Shown: positions 46,693 through 56,110 of the stretch, piece by piece
Position numbering within the stretch: the stretch's first letter is position 1
Layout of the letters: every line of letters starts with the position of its first letter
DNA from: Psychrobacter sp. PL19
GTDB lineage: Bacteria > Pseudomonadota > Gammaproteobacteria > Pseudomonadales > Moraxellaceae
DNA: 64,000 nucleotides
Direction of reading: 5' to 3'
NCBI RefSeq assembly: GCF_017875835.1
Contig: NZ_JAGING010000001.1
Coordinates: 186,001-250,000 of the forward strand
Position numbers and translations under genes: made by a program
The notes under the pieces: generated by a model
Database searches by the model: none
Seen by the model: only the letters and a program-made list of their open reading frames with translations
Told to the model about the DNA's origin: nothing

Positions 46693-48048
46693 GTGAGTAA
46701 ATCCATCAAACTAGCGATACTTGGCCTAGGTACCGTCGGTACTGGCGTGGTCAATCTAATAAACGATAATTTAGGCGAGCTAAAGCGTCGCAGCGGACGT
46801 GATATCGTCATTACTGAGGTCGGTACGCGTCGTCAGCGTGACGATATTGACCCTAATATTATCCAAAACAGTGATTTAATGGCAACCGCCGCCAGCGATA
46901 ACGTCGATATTGTGATCGAATTGATTGGTGGTACCACGCTTGCCAAAGAGGTCATCATGCACGCCATCAGACATGGCAAACATGTGGTCACTGCCAACAA
47001 GGCATTACTGGCTGAACATGGCAATGAGATTTTTGCCTTGGCTGAAGCAAACCAGGTGCACGTTGCTTATGAAGCGGCCGTTGCTGGTGGTATTCCTATT
47101 ATTAAAGTAATGCGTGAGGCCCTCGCCGCCAATAAAGTCGATTGGCTGGCAGGTATCATTAATGGTACGGGCAACTTTATCATGACTGAGATGCGTGATA
47201 AGGGTCGTCCATTCGAGGATGTGCTTCAAGAGGCGCAGGAGCTTGGCTACGCAGAAGCGGATCCTACTTTCGATGTTGAAGGTATTGATGCTGCGCACAA
47301 ACTGGCGTTACTGGCTTCTATCGCCTTTGGTATTCCTTTACAGTTCGATAAAGTCTACTGCGAAGGTATCAGAAACATCACCTTGCAAGATGTCAATTAT
47401 GCCGAAGAGCTGGGCTATCGCATCAAGCATGTCGGCTTTGCAGTTCGTCGTAACAGTACTGGTGATGAAACCAGCAATGATGATAATGCGGGTATCGAGC
47501 TACGTGTACATCCAACGCTAATTCCACAAGATACCCTGTTGGCAAATGTAAATGGGGTCAAAAACGCAGTATTGGTGAATTCGCATCCGCTTGGTCAGAC
47601 CCTATATTATGGTGATGGCGCCGGTGCCGGTGCCACGGCCTCTGCCGTGATGGCGGATGTCATGGATTTGGTACGGGTTTTGGGATCTGACGATCACAAT
47701 AATCCCGGCAACAACAGCCATCATGTACCACATTTAGCCTTTATTCCTGAGCAGCTATCTAATACGCCCATACTACGCGCTGAGCAAATGATTACCGGCT
47801 ATTATTTGCGCGTACATGCTTATGACAATCCAGGTGTATTGGCCGATATTACCCGTATCTTGAGCGATGCCGGCATTAATATTGACGCTATTTTACAAAA
47901 ACCTGCTCATAAAGTGGGCCAGGTTCCGGTGATTATTTTGACACTACCGGTGGTTGAAAGCCAAATGAATTTAGCCATCGAAAGAATTGAAAAACTGGCT
48001 ACTGTTACCGATAAGGTAGTACGCATTCGTTTAGATGAGCTCGCTTAA
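46693..48048 (+). CDS. hom: Homoserine dehydrogenase
   Basis: A 451-residue enzyme reducing aspartate semialdehyde to homoserine for threonine and methionine. It has the NAD(P) motif Leu-Gly-Leu-Gly-Thr-Val-Gly-Thr-Gly, Asn-Lys-Ala-Leu-Leu-Ala, Gly-Ile-Ile-Asn-Gly-Thr-Gly-Asn-Phe and Glu-Ala-Asp-Pro-Thr-Phe-Asp-Val, with a C-terminal ACT domain (about 370-445) for allosteric control. A small Asn/Asp-rich insert lies at about 258-268. The start is GTG, with GAGGA 5 bases upstream. thrC, its usual follower, is not here; a thiolase gene follows instead. Confidence 0.95.
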   Translation: MSKSIKLAILGLGTVGTGVVNLINDNLGELKRRSGRDIVITEVGTRRQRDDIDPNIIQNSDLMATAASDNVDIVIELIGGTTLAKEVIMHAIRHGKHVVTANKALLAEHGNEIFALAEANQVHVAYEAAVAGGIPIIKVMREALAANKVDWLAGIINGTGNFIMTEMRDKGRPFEDVLQEAQELGYAEADPTFDVEGIDAAHKLALLASIAFGIPLQFDKVYCEGIRNITLQDVNYAEELGYRIKHVGFAVRRNSTGDETSNDDNAGIELRVHPTLIPQDTLLANVNGVKNAVLVNSHPLGQTLYYGDGAGAGATASAVMADVMDLVRVLGSDDHNNPGNNSHHVPHLAFIPEQLSNTPILRAEQMITGYYLRVHAYDNPGVLADITRILSDAGINIDAILQKPAHKVGQVPVIILTLPVVESQMNLAIERIEKLATVTDKVVRIRLDELA

Positions 48049-48206
48049 GATAATAACGCGCGCTTGATTTTGACTCTCTCGTGCTTGCTTTTTAATCATC
48101 CAATGTGGATGATGATAGTTACCCGCTAAGAAACTGGGTATAACAGGGTGTTAACTTATTTATTGATAAGTTTTTAATTAAAACAGATAAACAAGGAAGA
48201 ATAACG

Positions 48207-49388
48207 ATGTCGAATGATGCGATTGTAATTGTTAATGGCGCACGTACCCCAATGGGTGGCTTTCAAGGCGCTCTCAAGGATGTTACTGCTACCGATTTAG
48301 GCGCTACCGCTATTAAAGCTGCTGTTGCCCGCGCTGGTGTTAGCCCTGATAGTGTTGACGAAGTGATTATGGGTTGTATCTTGACCGCTGGACTTGGCCA
48401 AGGTCCTGCTCGTCAAGCCATGCGTAAAGCAGGCCTGCCAGATACCACGGGTGCCGTCACCATTAATAAACTGTGCGGCTCAGGACTCAAAGCCGTTATG
48501 CAAGCCCATGACGGCATCAAGGCCGGTAGCTTCAATGTGGCGGTCGCCGGTGGTATGGAGTCTATGACTAATGCCCCTTACCTCATGCCAGGTGCGCGCG
48601 AGGGTTATCGCATGGGCCATAAAGAAGTAAAGGACCACATGTTCTTAGATGGTCTAGAAGATGCTGAGACTGGCAAGCTTATGGGGCAGTTTGCTCAAGA
48701 AGTCGCTGACAAGAAGGGTTATACCCGTGAGCAAATGGATGACTTTGCGATTGAGTCGCTCAATCGTGCGTTGACCGCTATCAAAGACGGTCACTTCAAA
48801 AATGAAATTACCCCGGTTACTTTTAAGACTCGTAAGGGTGAAGCAACAGTCGAGACTGATGAAGAGCCTGGTCTTGCCAATGCTGAGCGTATTCCAACCT
48901 TACGCCCTGCGTTTGCCAAAGACGGTACGATTACTGCAGCCAATGCCAGCTCAATCTCAGACGGCGCGGCAGCGGTCGTCTTGATGAAAGAGTCACAAGC
49001 CAAATCTGAAGGCCTAGAATATCAGGCACGCATAATTGCGACATCTTCAAACTCGCGTCACCCAAGCGAATTTACTATTGCGCCAGTTGGCGCTGTCGAA
49101 AAAGTATTGGCCAATGCAGGCTGGTCAGTTGCAGATGTCGATCTGTGGGAAATTAATGAAGCTTTTGCGATGGTGACTATGCTGACCATGGACGAGCTAA
49201 AAATTGAACACGCTAAGGTTAATATCGAAGGCGGCGCTTGTGCTCTTGGTCATCCAGTCGGCTGTTCAGGCGCACGTATCTTGGTAACCCTGATTAACTC
49301 GCTAACACGTACTGGTGGCAAAAAAGGCGTCGCAACCTTATGTATCGGTGGTGGTGAAGCAGTAGCTGTGGCTATCGAACTGGCCTAA
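48207..49388 (+). CDS. Acetyl-CoA C-acetyltransferase (thiolase)
   Basis: A 393-residue biosynthetic-type thiolase. The nucleophile Cys is in Asn-Lys-Leu-Cys-Gly-Ser-Gly-Leu-Lys near residue 92; Asn-Glu-Ala-Phe-Ala, Gly-His-Pro-Val-Gly-Cys-Ser-Gly-Ala and the C-terminal Cys-Ile-Gly-Gly-Gly are all present. It condenses or cleaves acetoacetyl-CoA. No fatty-acid or PHB genes adjoin it, so atoB and phaA labels are equally open. AGGAAG lies upstream of the ATG. Confidence 0.93.
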   Translation: MSNDAIVIVNGARTPMGGFQGALKDVTATDLGATAIKAAVARAGVSPDSVDEVIMGCILTAGLGQGPARQAMRKAGLPDTTGAVTINKLCGSGLKAVMQAHDGIKAGSFNVAVAGGMESMTNAPYLMPGAREGYRMGHKEVKDHMFLDGLEDAETGKLMGQFAQEVADKKGYTREQMDDFAIESLNRALTAIKDGHFKNEITPVTFKTRKGEATVETDEEPGLANAERIPTLRPAFAKDGTITAANASSISDGAAAVVLMKESQAKSEGLEYQARIIATSSNSRHPSEFTIAPVGAVEKVLANAGWSVADVDLWEINEAFAMVTMLTMDELKIEHAKVNIEGGACALGHPVGCSGARILVTLINSLTRTGGKKGVATLCIGGGEAVAVAIELA

Positions 49389-49492
49389 ACCTTTAGCTCG
49401 CGACCAGACTCATCATATAATGAGTTTTGTCGCAAACTATATTAATGAAGTCTTATTGATTTAAGATAGATTAATAGGGCTCAAGATATCGG

Positions 49493-49631
49493 TATCGCTA
49501 AAATACCTTGAAAAACGCGACGGTACTGCTGGTATAAGCTTTTTGCAGCCTCTGTCTGCGTAGGCACAGCAAGCAAGAAAAACGTATGCCAGCAGTACGT
49601 TATGTATCGATATTACTTTTCAGTGACTATA
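49493..49631 (-). repeat. MITE-like dispersed repeat, copy 6 (139 bp, reverse orientation)
   Basis: Reverse-orientation copy with one extra base and a degraded left end (TATCGCTAAAATACC instead of TATAGTTAAAATACC). The right end is TATAG-type. The internal hairpin is intact. It lies after the thiolase gene and before a terminator. Confidence 0.85.
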
Positions 49632-49654
49632 GTTGATTGTTAGAATCAAATAGG

Positions 49655-49686
49655 ACCGCATTGTCAGCGTACAATGCGGTTTTTTT
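49655..49686 (+). terminator. Terminator after thiolase and MITE copy 6
   Basis: ACCGCATTGT pairs with ACAATGCGGT over a 6-base loop, followed by seven T. Confidence 0.85.
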
Positions 49687-50186
49687 GTACCCGCAGACTT
49701 ATCCTCGCGTAAGGGTGTTGCACTATGCTCCTACCTTAAGCTTATAGGTAAGTATTTTGGTAGCTGAAAGCTTGTGTACTGAAACTTTATGAGAATATCA
49801 AGAATAGTTTGCATTGTAAAAAAGCGTTAACTTGTACCTATGCGATATTATTACGCTTACAGCCCATTACACAGATTTACGTCAGATGCACACTTTGCTA
49901 CTTGGCTTATATATCTCATTTAAAAAACCAATGTTACGATAATCATAAGGTGCAAGAGCAGCAGCTAATGGTAATTCTTTAAATATTATAATTTTCTCAG
50001 CTGTCGCATTGAACTTTTAATAGCAAAAGCAAATAGAAAAATCAAATGACTATTAAGTGTTTTATAGGAATGTTCAATAATACATTGATAGCTAGCGTTA
50101 GATTTTGACGCAATTGTTTTACGTTTTATTTTTATTTTTATTTTTATTCAATGACACCAATTTACTTACATAAAAGGAAGACAATA
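49687..50186. other. 500-base gap before the PRC-barrel gene
   Basis: No supported gene. It carries a TTTTAT hexamer array (four units, 50124-50147) just before the ribosome site, which gives an A/U-rich leader; otherwise nothing recognisable. Confidence 0.55.
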
Positions 50187-51035
50187 ATGAGCCAACTCAT
50201 TCGTTTACAAGACATTCAAGCGACTCATCGCGACCTAATCGGTGACGATTATTACGATCCAACAGGCAAAACTGCTTATGGTGCTAATGAAGAAAAAATA
50301 GGTAAGATCGAGGGCGCACTAGTAGAAGACACTACTGGTCGTATCCGTTATTTAATTGTTGATGCCGGCGGTTGGTTCAGCTCAAAAGACGTGCTGGTAC
50401 CCGCAGGCTTGGCACGTATCATTGGTGACGATGTATTCTTTGACAGCCTGACTGAATCACAAGTAGAGGCAATGGAAGTATACGATCACGACTATCAGTA
50501 CAGTTACAAAGAGCAGTACGAAAACGATCGTAAAGCATTCGTTGCAGACACAGTTCCTACTGAAGAACGCATGGAAATGCAAGATACTGATTACAATGCA
50601 CCAAATACTCTCGAACTATTAGAAGAGCGTCTGACCGTTAATAAAGACCACATTGTCGCAGGTTTAGTAAAAGTAGGTAAGCATGTCGTTACTGAAGAAC
50701 GTAATGTTGAAGTTGATCTAGAAGAAGAGCATGCTCACATTGAACGTACGAATGTCGATCGCCCAACAGATCGCCGTATCGGGGATGTGGATGGTAACGA
50801 GACCATTGAAGTCGAGTTAGAAGCTGAACGTGCGCGTGTTAGTAAAGAAACTTATGTTGCAGAAGAAGTCAACGTAGGCAAAACGACTGAGCGTCGTACC
50901 GAGACTATCATTGAGACTATCCAACGTGAAGAGTTAGATATTGACCGTGATGGTAACGTTGTAGACCGTGAAGGTAATATTATTGACCGTGATGATATCA
51001 CTGCTGACGACGTGCGCCGCGCTCGTGGTATGTAA
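50187..51035 (+). CDS. PRC-barrel plus DUF2382 (YsnF/AvaK) stress protein
   Basis: A 282-residue soluble protein. The PRC-barrel domain covers about 15-105 (Ile-Gly-Lys-Ile-Glu-Gly-Ala-Leu-Val, Leu-Ile-Val-Asp-Ala-Gly-Gly-Trp). The DUF2382 domain follows from about 140: Leu-Leu-Glu-Glu-Arg-Leu-Thr-Val-Asn-Lys, Val-Gly-Lys-His-Val-Val-Thr-Glu, a second Val-Gly-Lys-Thr-Thr-Glu, Glu-Glu-Leu-Asp-Ile. The protein is very acidic. Proteins of this domain pair are linked to desiccation or general stress in other bacteria. AGGAAG sets the start at 50187; an ATG at 50151 is upstream. The next gene encodes a second DUF2382 protein. Confidence 0.85.
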   Translation: MSQLIRLQDIQATHRDLIGDDYYDPTGKTAYGANEEKIGKIEGALVEDTTGRIRYLIVDAGGWFSSKDVLVPAGLARIIGDDVFFDSLTESQVEAMEVYDHDYQYSYKEQYENDRKAFVADTVPTEERMEMQDTDYNAPNTLELLEERLTVNKDHIVAGLVKVGKHVVTEERNVEVDLEEEHAHIERTNVDRPTDRRIGDVDGNETIEVELEAERARVSKETYVAEEVNVGKTTERRTETIIETIQREELDIDRDGNVVDREGNIIDRDDITADDVRRARGM

Positions 51036-51196
51036 TGAGTAGCTACTATTAATAACCATTATTAATAACGACGTCTAGTTTATAAATTAAGGTCAGAGTG
51101 GGTCTCTGACCTTTTCGAGTGGGCAGCCAATAACTCATATTTAATAACTCATATTTAATAATTAATACTTCACCGTTAATAATAGGGACTACAATC

Positions 51197-51913
51197 ATGA
51201 GTACTGATCATAATAACAATGACGTCAACCAAACCACTGCTAGCTTATCGCCTACTGATGTTGATAATGTTAATACCGTAAAGCATGATGATCCTAGTAT
51301 CAACCAGAATGCTGATAGCTTGACAGAGTCACCTAACTTAATAGAATCACCTAATTTAATAGAGTCGCCTAATTTAATAGAGTCGCCTAATTTGACAGAG
51401 AACGCTGCTGTTAGTACTATCAGCAAACAAGGTACCACCAATTATCTAGAACTGTTAGAAGAGCGCCCTGTGGTCAATAAAGAGCGTTTAGACGTTGGAA
51501 AAGTGACTGTTACCAAGCACTCGCGCACTAAGATGATTGAAGTGCCTATTGAGCTGGTGGAGGAATATATCACTATTCGAACCGAATATAACGATGCCGA
51601 GAGCCAAGATTTATTATCGGGCAATTACGATGACCAAGATATCTTGCGTCACGTTGAACCCTCATTAGACAGCAAGGCGGTGGTTACCATCAACGGTAAG
51701 CAAGTTGAGATTGGTGACACCCCAGTGGAAATCGTCTTATCGCGGCAAGTGGCTACTATTACGAAAGACACTTATGCTATCCAAGAAGTCGAGATCAGTA
51801 AAACCACCCATACCCATACCGACAACATTACAGTCGAGCTCAAGCATGAAGAGCTAGACATCACAGAAGAAGGGTTTTTGCAGCATGAAGGTACGCGTAC
51901 TCATAATAAATAA
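51197..51913 (+). CDS. DUF2382 domain protein with Leu-Ile-Glu-Ser-Pro-Asn repeats
   Basis: A 238-residue acidic soluble protein without signal peptide. Residues 1-80 are a disordered, Asn/Asp/Ser-rich stretch that includes four copies of a six-residue repeat (Leu-Ile/Thr-Glu-Ser-Pro-Asn). A DUF2382 domain follows: Leu-Leu-Glu-Glu-Arg-Pro-Val-Val-Asn-Lys, Val-Gly-Lys-Val-Thr-Val-Thr-Lys, and later Glu-Leu-Asp-Ile-Thr. It is a paralogue of the neighbouring gene without its PRC barrel. AGGGA lies upstream of the ATG. The 160-base gap between the two holds a 14-bp duplication (51129-51156). Confidence 0.8.
   Translation: MSTDHNNNDVNQTTASLSPTDVDNVNTVKHDDPSINQNADSLTESPNLIESPNLIESPNLIESPNLTENAAVSTISKQGTTNYLELLEERPVVNKERLDVGKVTVTKHSRTKMIEVPIELVEEYITIRTEYNDAESQDLLSGNYDDQDILRHVEPSLDSKAVVTINGKQVEIGDTPVEIVLSRQVATITKDTYAIQEVEISKTTHTHTDNITVELKHEELDITEEGFLQHEGTRTHNK
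51320..51391. repeat. In-frame tandem array, 18 bp x 4, in the DUF2382 gene
   Basis: Four units of TTAATAGAGTCGCCTAAT type, the first slightly different, code the hexapeptide Leu-Ile-Glu-Ser-Pro-Asn. Being a multiple of three, copy-number change would keep the frame. Confidence 0.9.
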
Positions 51914-51947
51914 GTGAACCTTTAGGAACGATGTAAAAATCAAGCAC

Positions 51948-51977
51948 GAAAAAAGCAACGCGAACGTTGCTTTTTTT
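51948..51977 (+). terminator. Terminator after the DUF2382 gene
   Basis: AAAAAGCAACG pairs with CGTTGCTTTTT over a very short loop; T-run follows. Confidence 0.8.
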
Positions 51978-52024
51978 ATGGCCGTTATAAAAATTAGGCC
52001 GTGGAATATAGCTCATTCAGCCTA

Positions 52025-52555
52025 TTAGGTTTTATTACATTCGTAAGTGTTTATATCGGCTTCATCTGCACCCGCCGTACGCATTACGCCAGTTGCACGC
52101 TCTTGATGAGCCACACGCCATTGGGTAGCACCTTTACTGCCATCAAGCGCGGTCGCTACTTCAAACATTTCAGGACTGCTACTGTCATTGGTTTTGGTTA
52201 GCATCAAGGTCCCTTGCTCTGTTGCCAATACCACTTGCTTGTCTGCGTCTTTATAAGTCGCTTCGATTTTAAGCTCAGGTGAGCACAAATACGTTATCTG
52301 AGTCACATCGGTATTTACCGTGGCAACCGTATCCTCTTGCACTTCATTTAACGAGGCATCCTCATTAGTGACCACCACATTATTAGGCTCAGCAGGTTCG
52401 GCCGACATAGGAACTGACTCTTCCGCATTAATGCTGTCTTCTAAACTGGGCTCAATCTCTGATTGCTGTTGGCAAGCGCTAAGGCCAATGGCACTGACCA
52501 ATAAACTGGTCACAAATACAGAAGCGCGCAGTTGTTTTGATCGTCCTAGATTCAT
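52025..52555 (-). CDS. Hypothetical lipoprotein with possible MliC-like domain
   Basis: A 176-residue protein. The signal peptide ends in a lipobox, Leu-Ser-Ala-Cys near residue 28, followed by Gln-Gln-Gln. An acidic Ser/Glu/Asn-rich linker runs to about residue 80. A C-terminal domain of 90 residues begins Ile-Thr-Tyr-Leu-Cys-Ser and ends Tyr-Glu-Cys; that Cys pair, the Val-Val-Leu strand and the Trp position loosely recall the MliC/PliC lysozyme-inhibitor fold, but the match is weak. AGGAGA lies before the ATG. Confidence 0.65.
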   Translation of the reverse strand: MNLGRSKQLRASVFVTSLLVSAIGLSACQQQSEIEPSLEDSINAEESVPMSAEPAEPNNVVVTNEDASLNEVQEDTVATVNTDVTQITYLCSPELKIEATYKDADKQVVLATEQGTLMLTKTNDSSSPEMFEVATALDGSKGATQWRVAHQERATGVMRTAGADEADINTYECNKT

Positions 52556-52746
52556 GTTTTTCTCCTATATTAAGATGCTAAATACTATAGCGTGTCCACA
52601 TATACACGCCTATGTCGAAATTGTAAGCAGGGACTACAGAGTACCTCATAACTGCTGTGGCAGTTGCCGCATTAACGTTTGCATAATGCCAAACCACTTG
52701 CCTATTTTGCCCAACACCTAACTTGTCAAGCGCCTTGCTTGTCAAA

Positions 52747-52884
52747 TATAGTTAAAATACCTTAAACACGCTAGGGTACTGCTGGTATAAGCTTTTTGCA
52801 GCCTCTGTCTGCGTAGGCACAGCAAGCAAGAAAAGCTTATGCCAGCAGTAGCTTATGTATCGATATTACTTTTCATTGACTATA
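52747..52884 (-). repeat. MITE-like dispersed repeat, copy 7 (138 bp, reverse orientation)
   Basis: Full-length reverse copy, TATAGTTAAAATACC to CATTGACTATA. It lies between the lipoprotein gene start and the secA terminator. Confidence 0.85.
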
Positions 52885-52900
52885 CCTGATTTATCAGTAT

Positions 52901-52941
52901 AAAAAAGTCCCTGTCTACAAGAGGTAGCGAGGGACTTTTTT
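52901..52941. terminator. Terminator after secA
   Basis: AAAAAAGTCCCT pairs with AGGGACTTTTTT over a 17-base loop; works on both strands and closes the secA transcript on the minus strand. Confidence 0.85.
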
Positions 52942-52964
52942 ATTATGGGACGATCTAATAATGA

Positions 52965-55784
52965 TTAAATCTTACCGTGACACTGCTTATATTTAAGCGC
53001 AGAACCACAGGGGCAAGGCGCATTACGACTAATATTCATACCCGCATAAGGGTTCGATTCAGCAGCAGCTGCCCCAGCTCCCGCACCTGCTGCACCAGCA
53101 ACATTGACGCGCATCTGACCATTGGCACGTGCGCCTTGGTTTTGATTGTGTTCGTCTGGTTGCGACTCGCCTGCTGCCATCATATCTAGGCTATCTAGAT
53201 TATCGACATCACTGTGCTCAAACTGCATTTGCATTTTTGCCGCATCTGAGCGTTGTTGCGCTTCTAATGCCTCTAATTCTACTTTAGTCGGGATATGGAC
53301 GCGTGACAAGTCTTGGACGGTCTCAGATTTAATGGCCCCGAGCATCATTTGGAACAGCTCAAATGACTCGCGTTTGTATTCTTGCTCAGGATTCTTTTGC
53401 GCATAACCGCGCAAGTGGATGCCTTTACGCAGTTGGTCCATTTGCGTTAGATGGTCTTTCCAGTGCTTGTCTAAACTCTGTAGCATAAAGTGACGCTCAA
53501 GTTGAGCAGCACTTTTGTCACCCATTTGCTCACGGCGACCGTGATAATGTTCAAGGGCGGTGTCGATAACTTTCGCACGTAGACCTTCTTCGTCCAGACG
53601 ACGGTCTTCATCGAGCCAATCATTAACCGGCATGGTTATTTTAAACTCACTGTCAAGCTCGTCTTCAAGTCCATCAACGTTCCATTGATCATCGACCGAG
53701 CCTGGCGGGATGAACTGGCTGATCATGGCGTTATAAACTTCACCATGCATGATTCTGATGGCTTCTAGCAAATCCATATCAGCGAGTAAATCATCACGCT
53801 GACCGTAAATGACTTTACGCTGATCATTGGCCACGTCATCATATTTTAGTAGGTTTTTACGGGCATCAAAATCGCGACTTTCAACCTTACCTTGCGCATT
53901 TTCAATCGATTTTGAGACCATTTTATGCTCAATAGCTTCGTCTTCTGTCAGACCCATAGCGCGCATCATATTGACCACGCGATCACCGGCGAAGATTCGC
54001 ATCAAGTCATCTTCTAATGATAAGAAGAAACGCGACATACCTGGGTCACCTTGACGGCCGGCACGACCACGCAGCTGATTGTCAATACGGCGCGACTCAT
54101 GACGCTCAGAGCCAACGATGTGTAAGCCACCGGCATCGACCACTTGGTCATGCTTCACTTTCCATTGGGCTTTTAGGCGCTGCATTTCTTCTGGACCGAC
54201 TGAGTCTATATCTTCAATAAAAGACTGCCAGTTACCACCCAAGATAATGTCGGTACCACGACCAGCCATGTTAGTAGCGATGGTCACTGATTTTGGGCTA
54301 CCCGCCTGCGCGATAATTTCTGCTTCACGCTCATGCTGTTTGGCGTTCAAGACGTTATGCTTAACGCCTTCTTGGTCCAGTAAATACGATAATTCTTCAC
54401 TGGCTTCAATGGTTGCCGTACCTACTAGTACTGGCGCACCTTTGGCCTGAATCTCTTTAATCTCGCGGATGATACCTTTGTATTTACCTAACTTGGTTAA
54501 GAAGATTTGATCATCCATATCTACCCGAGCAATCGGCTCATGAGTCGGAATCACAATCACGTCTAAATCATAAGTCGATTTGAATTCTGCCGCTTCGGTG
54601 TCAGCGGTACCCGTCATGCCTGACAGCTTGTTATATAGGCGGAAGAAGTTCTGGAAGGTGGTGGTCGCTAGGGTTTGGTTTTCGGCTTGAATCTCAGCGT
54701 TTTCTTTGGCCTCTACCGCTTGATGCAGGCCTTCTGACCAACGACGACCGGGCATGGTACGACCGGTGTTTTCATCAACGATGACTACTTCGCCTTCATC
54801 AACGATATAGTGAACGTTTTTGACAAACACATGATGGGCGCGAATAGCGGCTTGTACGTGTGCTAATAATGGCAAACGGCTGGGGCTGTAAAGGCTTTCA
54901 TTTTCGCCAAGCTCACCGACTTCAATTAAAAAGCGCTCAATTTTCTCATAGCCTTTTTCACTGATTTCAATCTGGCGGTTTTTTTCATCAATCCAGAAGT
55001 CTTCTTCTTCATTATTCTTATTGGCTTCTTCGTCTTTTGAGCGAATCAATACCGGAATAATAGTGTTAATCAAGGCATACATCCGTGATGAGTCTTCGGC
55101 CTGTCCTGAGATAATCAGTGGCGTACGTGCTTCATCAATCAGGATGGAGTCAATTTCATCAATAATACAGAAGTTCAGAGGACGCTGCTTTTTTTCGCCT
55201 AGGCTAAAGACCATATTATCGCGTAGATAATCAAAGCCGTATTCGTTGTTGGTACCGTAGGTAATGTCGGCCTGATAAGCATCTACTTTTTCTTGCGACG
55301 GCTGCTGTGAATAAATGACCCCAACTGTCAAACCTAAGAAGTTAAACAGTGGACGGTTCAAATCCGCATCACGGGCAGCCAAGTAATCGTTGACCGTAAC
55401 TAGATGCACGCCTTTGCCGCTGATACCATTCAGATAAATAGCCAAGGTCGCCATTAAGGTTTTACCCTCACCAGTCTTCATCTCAGCGATTTTGCCTTCG
55501 TGCAAGGTGATACCACCAATCAGCTGCACATCGTAATGACGCATGCCAGTGATACGTAGCGACGCCTCGCGGCAAACCGCAAACGCTTCAGGCAATAGCG
55601 CATCTAGGCTTTCGTCTTTTTGGAAACGCGCTTTGAGCTCTGCTGTTTTTTGTTGCAACTGCTCATCAGACAGGGCTTGTATGCCAGCCTCTTGTGCGTT
55701 GATCTTGCTGACCACTTTGCGCATGCGCTTGAGTTCTCGGTCATTTTTGGTGCCAACTACACTGCCTACAATCTTTGATAACAT
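52965..55784 (-). CDS. secA: Preprotein translocase ATPase SecA
   Basis: A 939-residue motor that pushes exported proteins through SecYEG. Seen: Met-Lys-Thr-Gly-Glu-Gly-Lys-Thr (Walker A), Asp-Glu-Ile-Asp-Ser (DEAD-like Walker B), [10 protein letters not shown] and [11 protein letters not shown]. The C-terminus has an Ala/Gly-rich linker and the SEC-C zinc motif Cys-Pro-Cys-Gly-Ser-x8-Cys-His, so it can bind SecB and lipids. The start at 55784 (Met-Leu-Ser-Lys-Ile-Val-Gly) matches the family; the frame runs 12 codons further. Divergent from mutS. Confidence 0.97.
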   Translation of the reverse strand: MLSKIVGSVVGTKNDRELKRMRKVVSKINAQEAGIQALSDEQLQQKTAELKARFQKDESLDALLPEAFAVCREASLRITGMRHYDVQLIGGITLHEGKIAEMKTGEGKTLMATLAIYLNGISGKGVHLVTVNDYLAARDADLNRPLFNFLGLTVGVIYSQQPSQEKVDAYQADITYGTNNEYGFDYLRDNMVFSLGEKKQRPLNFCIIDEIDSILIDEARTPLIISGQAEDSSRMYALINTIIPVLIRSKDEEANKNNEEEDFWIDEKNRQIEISEKGYEKIERFLIEVGELGENESLYSPSRLPLLAHVQAAIRAHHVFVKNVHYIVDEGEVVIVDENTGRTMPGRRWSEGLHQAVEAKENAEIQAENQTLATTTFQNFFRLYNKLSGMTGTADTEAAEFKSTYDLDVIVIPTHEPIARVDMDDQIFLTKLGKYKGIIREIKEIQAKGAPVLVGTATIEASEELSYLLDQEGVKHNVLNAKQHEREAEIIAQAGSPKSVTIATNMAGRGTDIILGGNWQSFIEDIDSVGPEEMQRLKAQWKVKHDQVVDAGGLHIVGSERHESRRIDNQLRGRAGRQGDPGMSRFFLSLEDDLMRIFAGDRVVNMMRAMGLTEDEAIEHKMVSKSIENAQGKVESRDFDARKNLLKYDDVANDQRKVIYGQRDDLLADMDLLEAIRIMHGEVYNAMISQFIPPGSVDDQWNVDGLEDELDSEFKITMPVNDWLDEDRRLDEEGLRAKVIDTALEHYHGRREQMGDKSAAQLERHFMLQSLDKHWKDHLTQMDQLRKGIHLRGYAQKNPEQEYKRESFELFQMMLGAIKSETVQDLSRVHIPTKVELEALEAQQRSDAAKMQMQFEHSDVDNLDSLDMMAAGESQPDEHNQNQGARANGQMRVNVAGAAGAGAGAAAAESNPYAGMNISRNAPCPCGSALKYKQCHGKI

Positions 55785-56110
55785 AATTTTTAACCTATGG
55801 AAATATTCGATAATCAGCACATAGTCATCAAAGGCCTGCCTGCCGCCTTTTTATCACTCGACTAAGTATCACCCAATTAAGTGTGCCGTCATTATATATG
55901 GTTATCGCGCTGAGGGATACAAGAGCAAGGGGCAGATATTTGTCCGCATCAAAACCCAGTTAGTCATGTTAAAATAAGCTTTATTGTTGCCTTATTTTTG
56001 TATTATTTTTAACGATTTATATCAAAAATATAACGGCGATAGCCAATAAAATACTGGCGTTAAGATTCATTTAAAACACCCATTACGCTCAGAAAAATAA
56101 GAGACCCTGC
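55785..56110. promoter_or_regulatory. Divergent secA/mutS intergenic region
   Basis: 326 bases of AT-rich DNA without a gene, presumed to carry promoters for both genes. In E. coli secA is controlled through SecM upstream; no secM-like arrangement is present here, since secA starts its own transcript. Confidence 0.5.
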
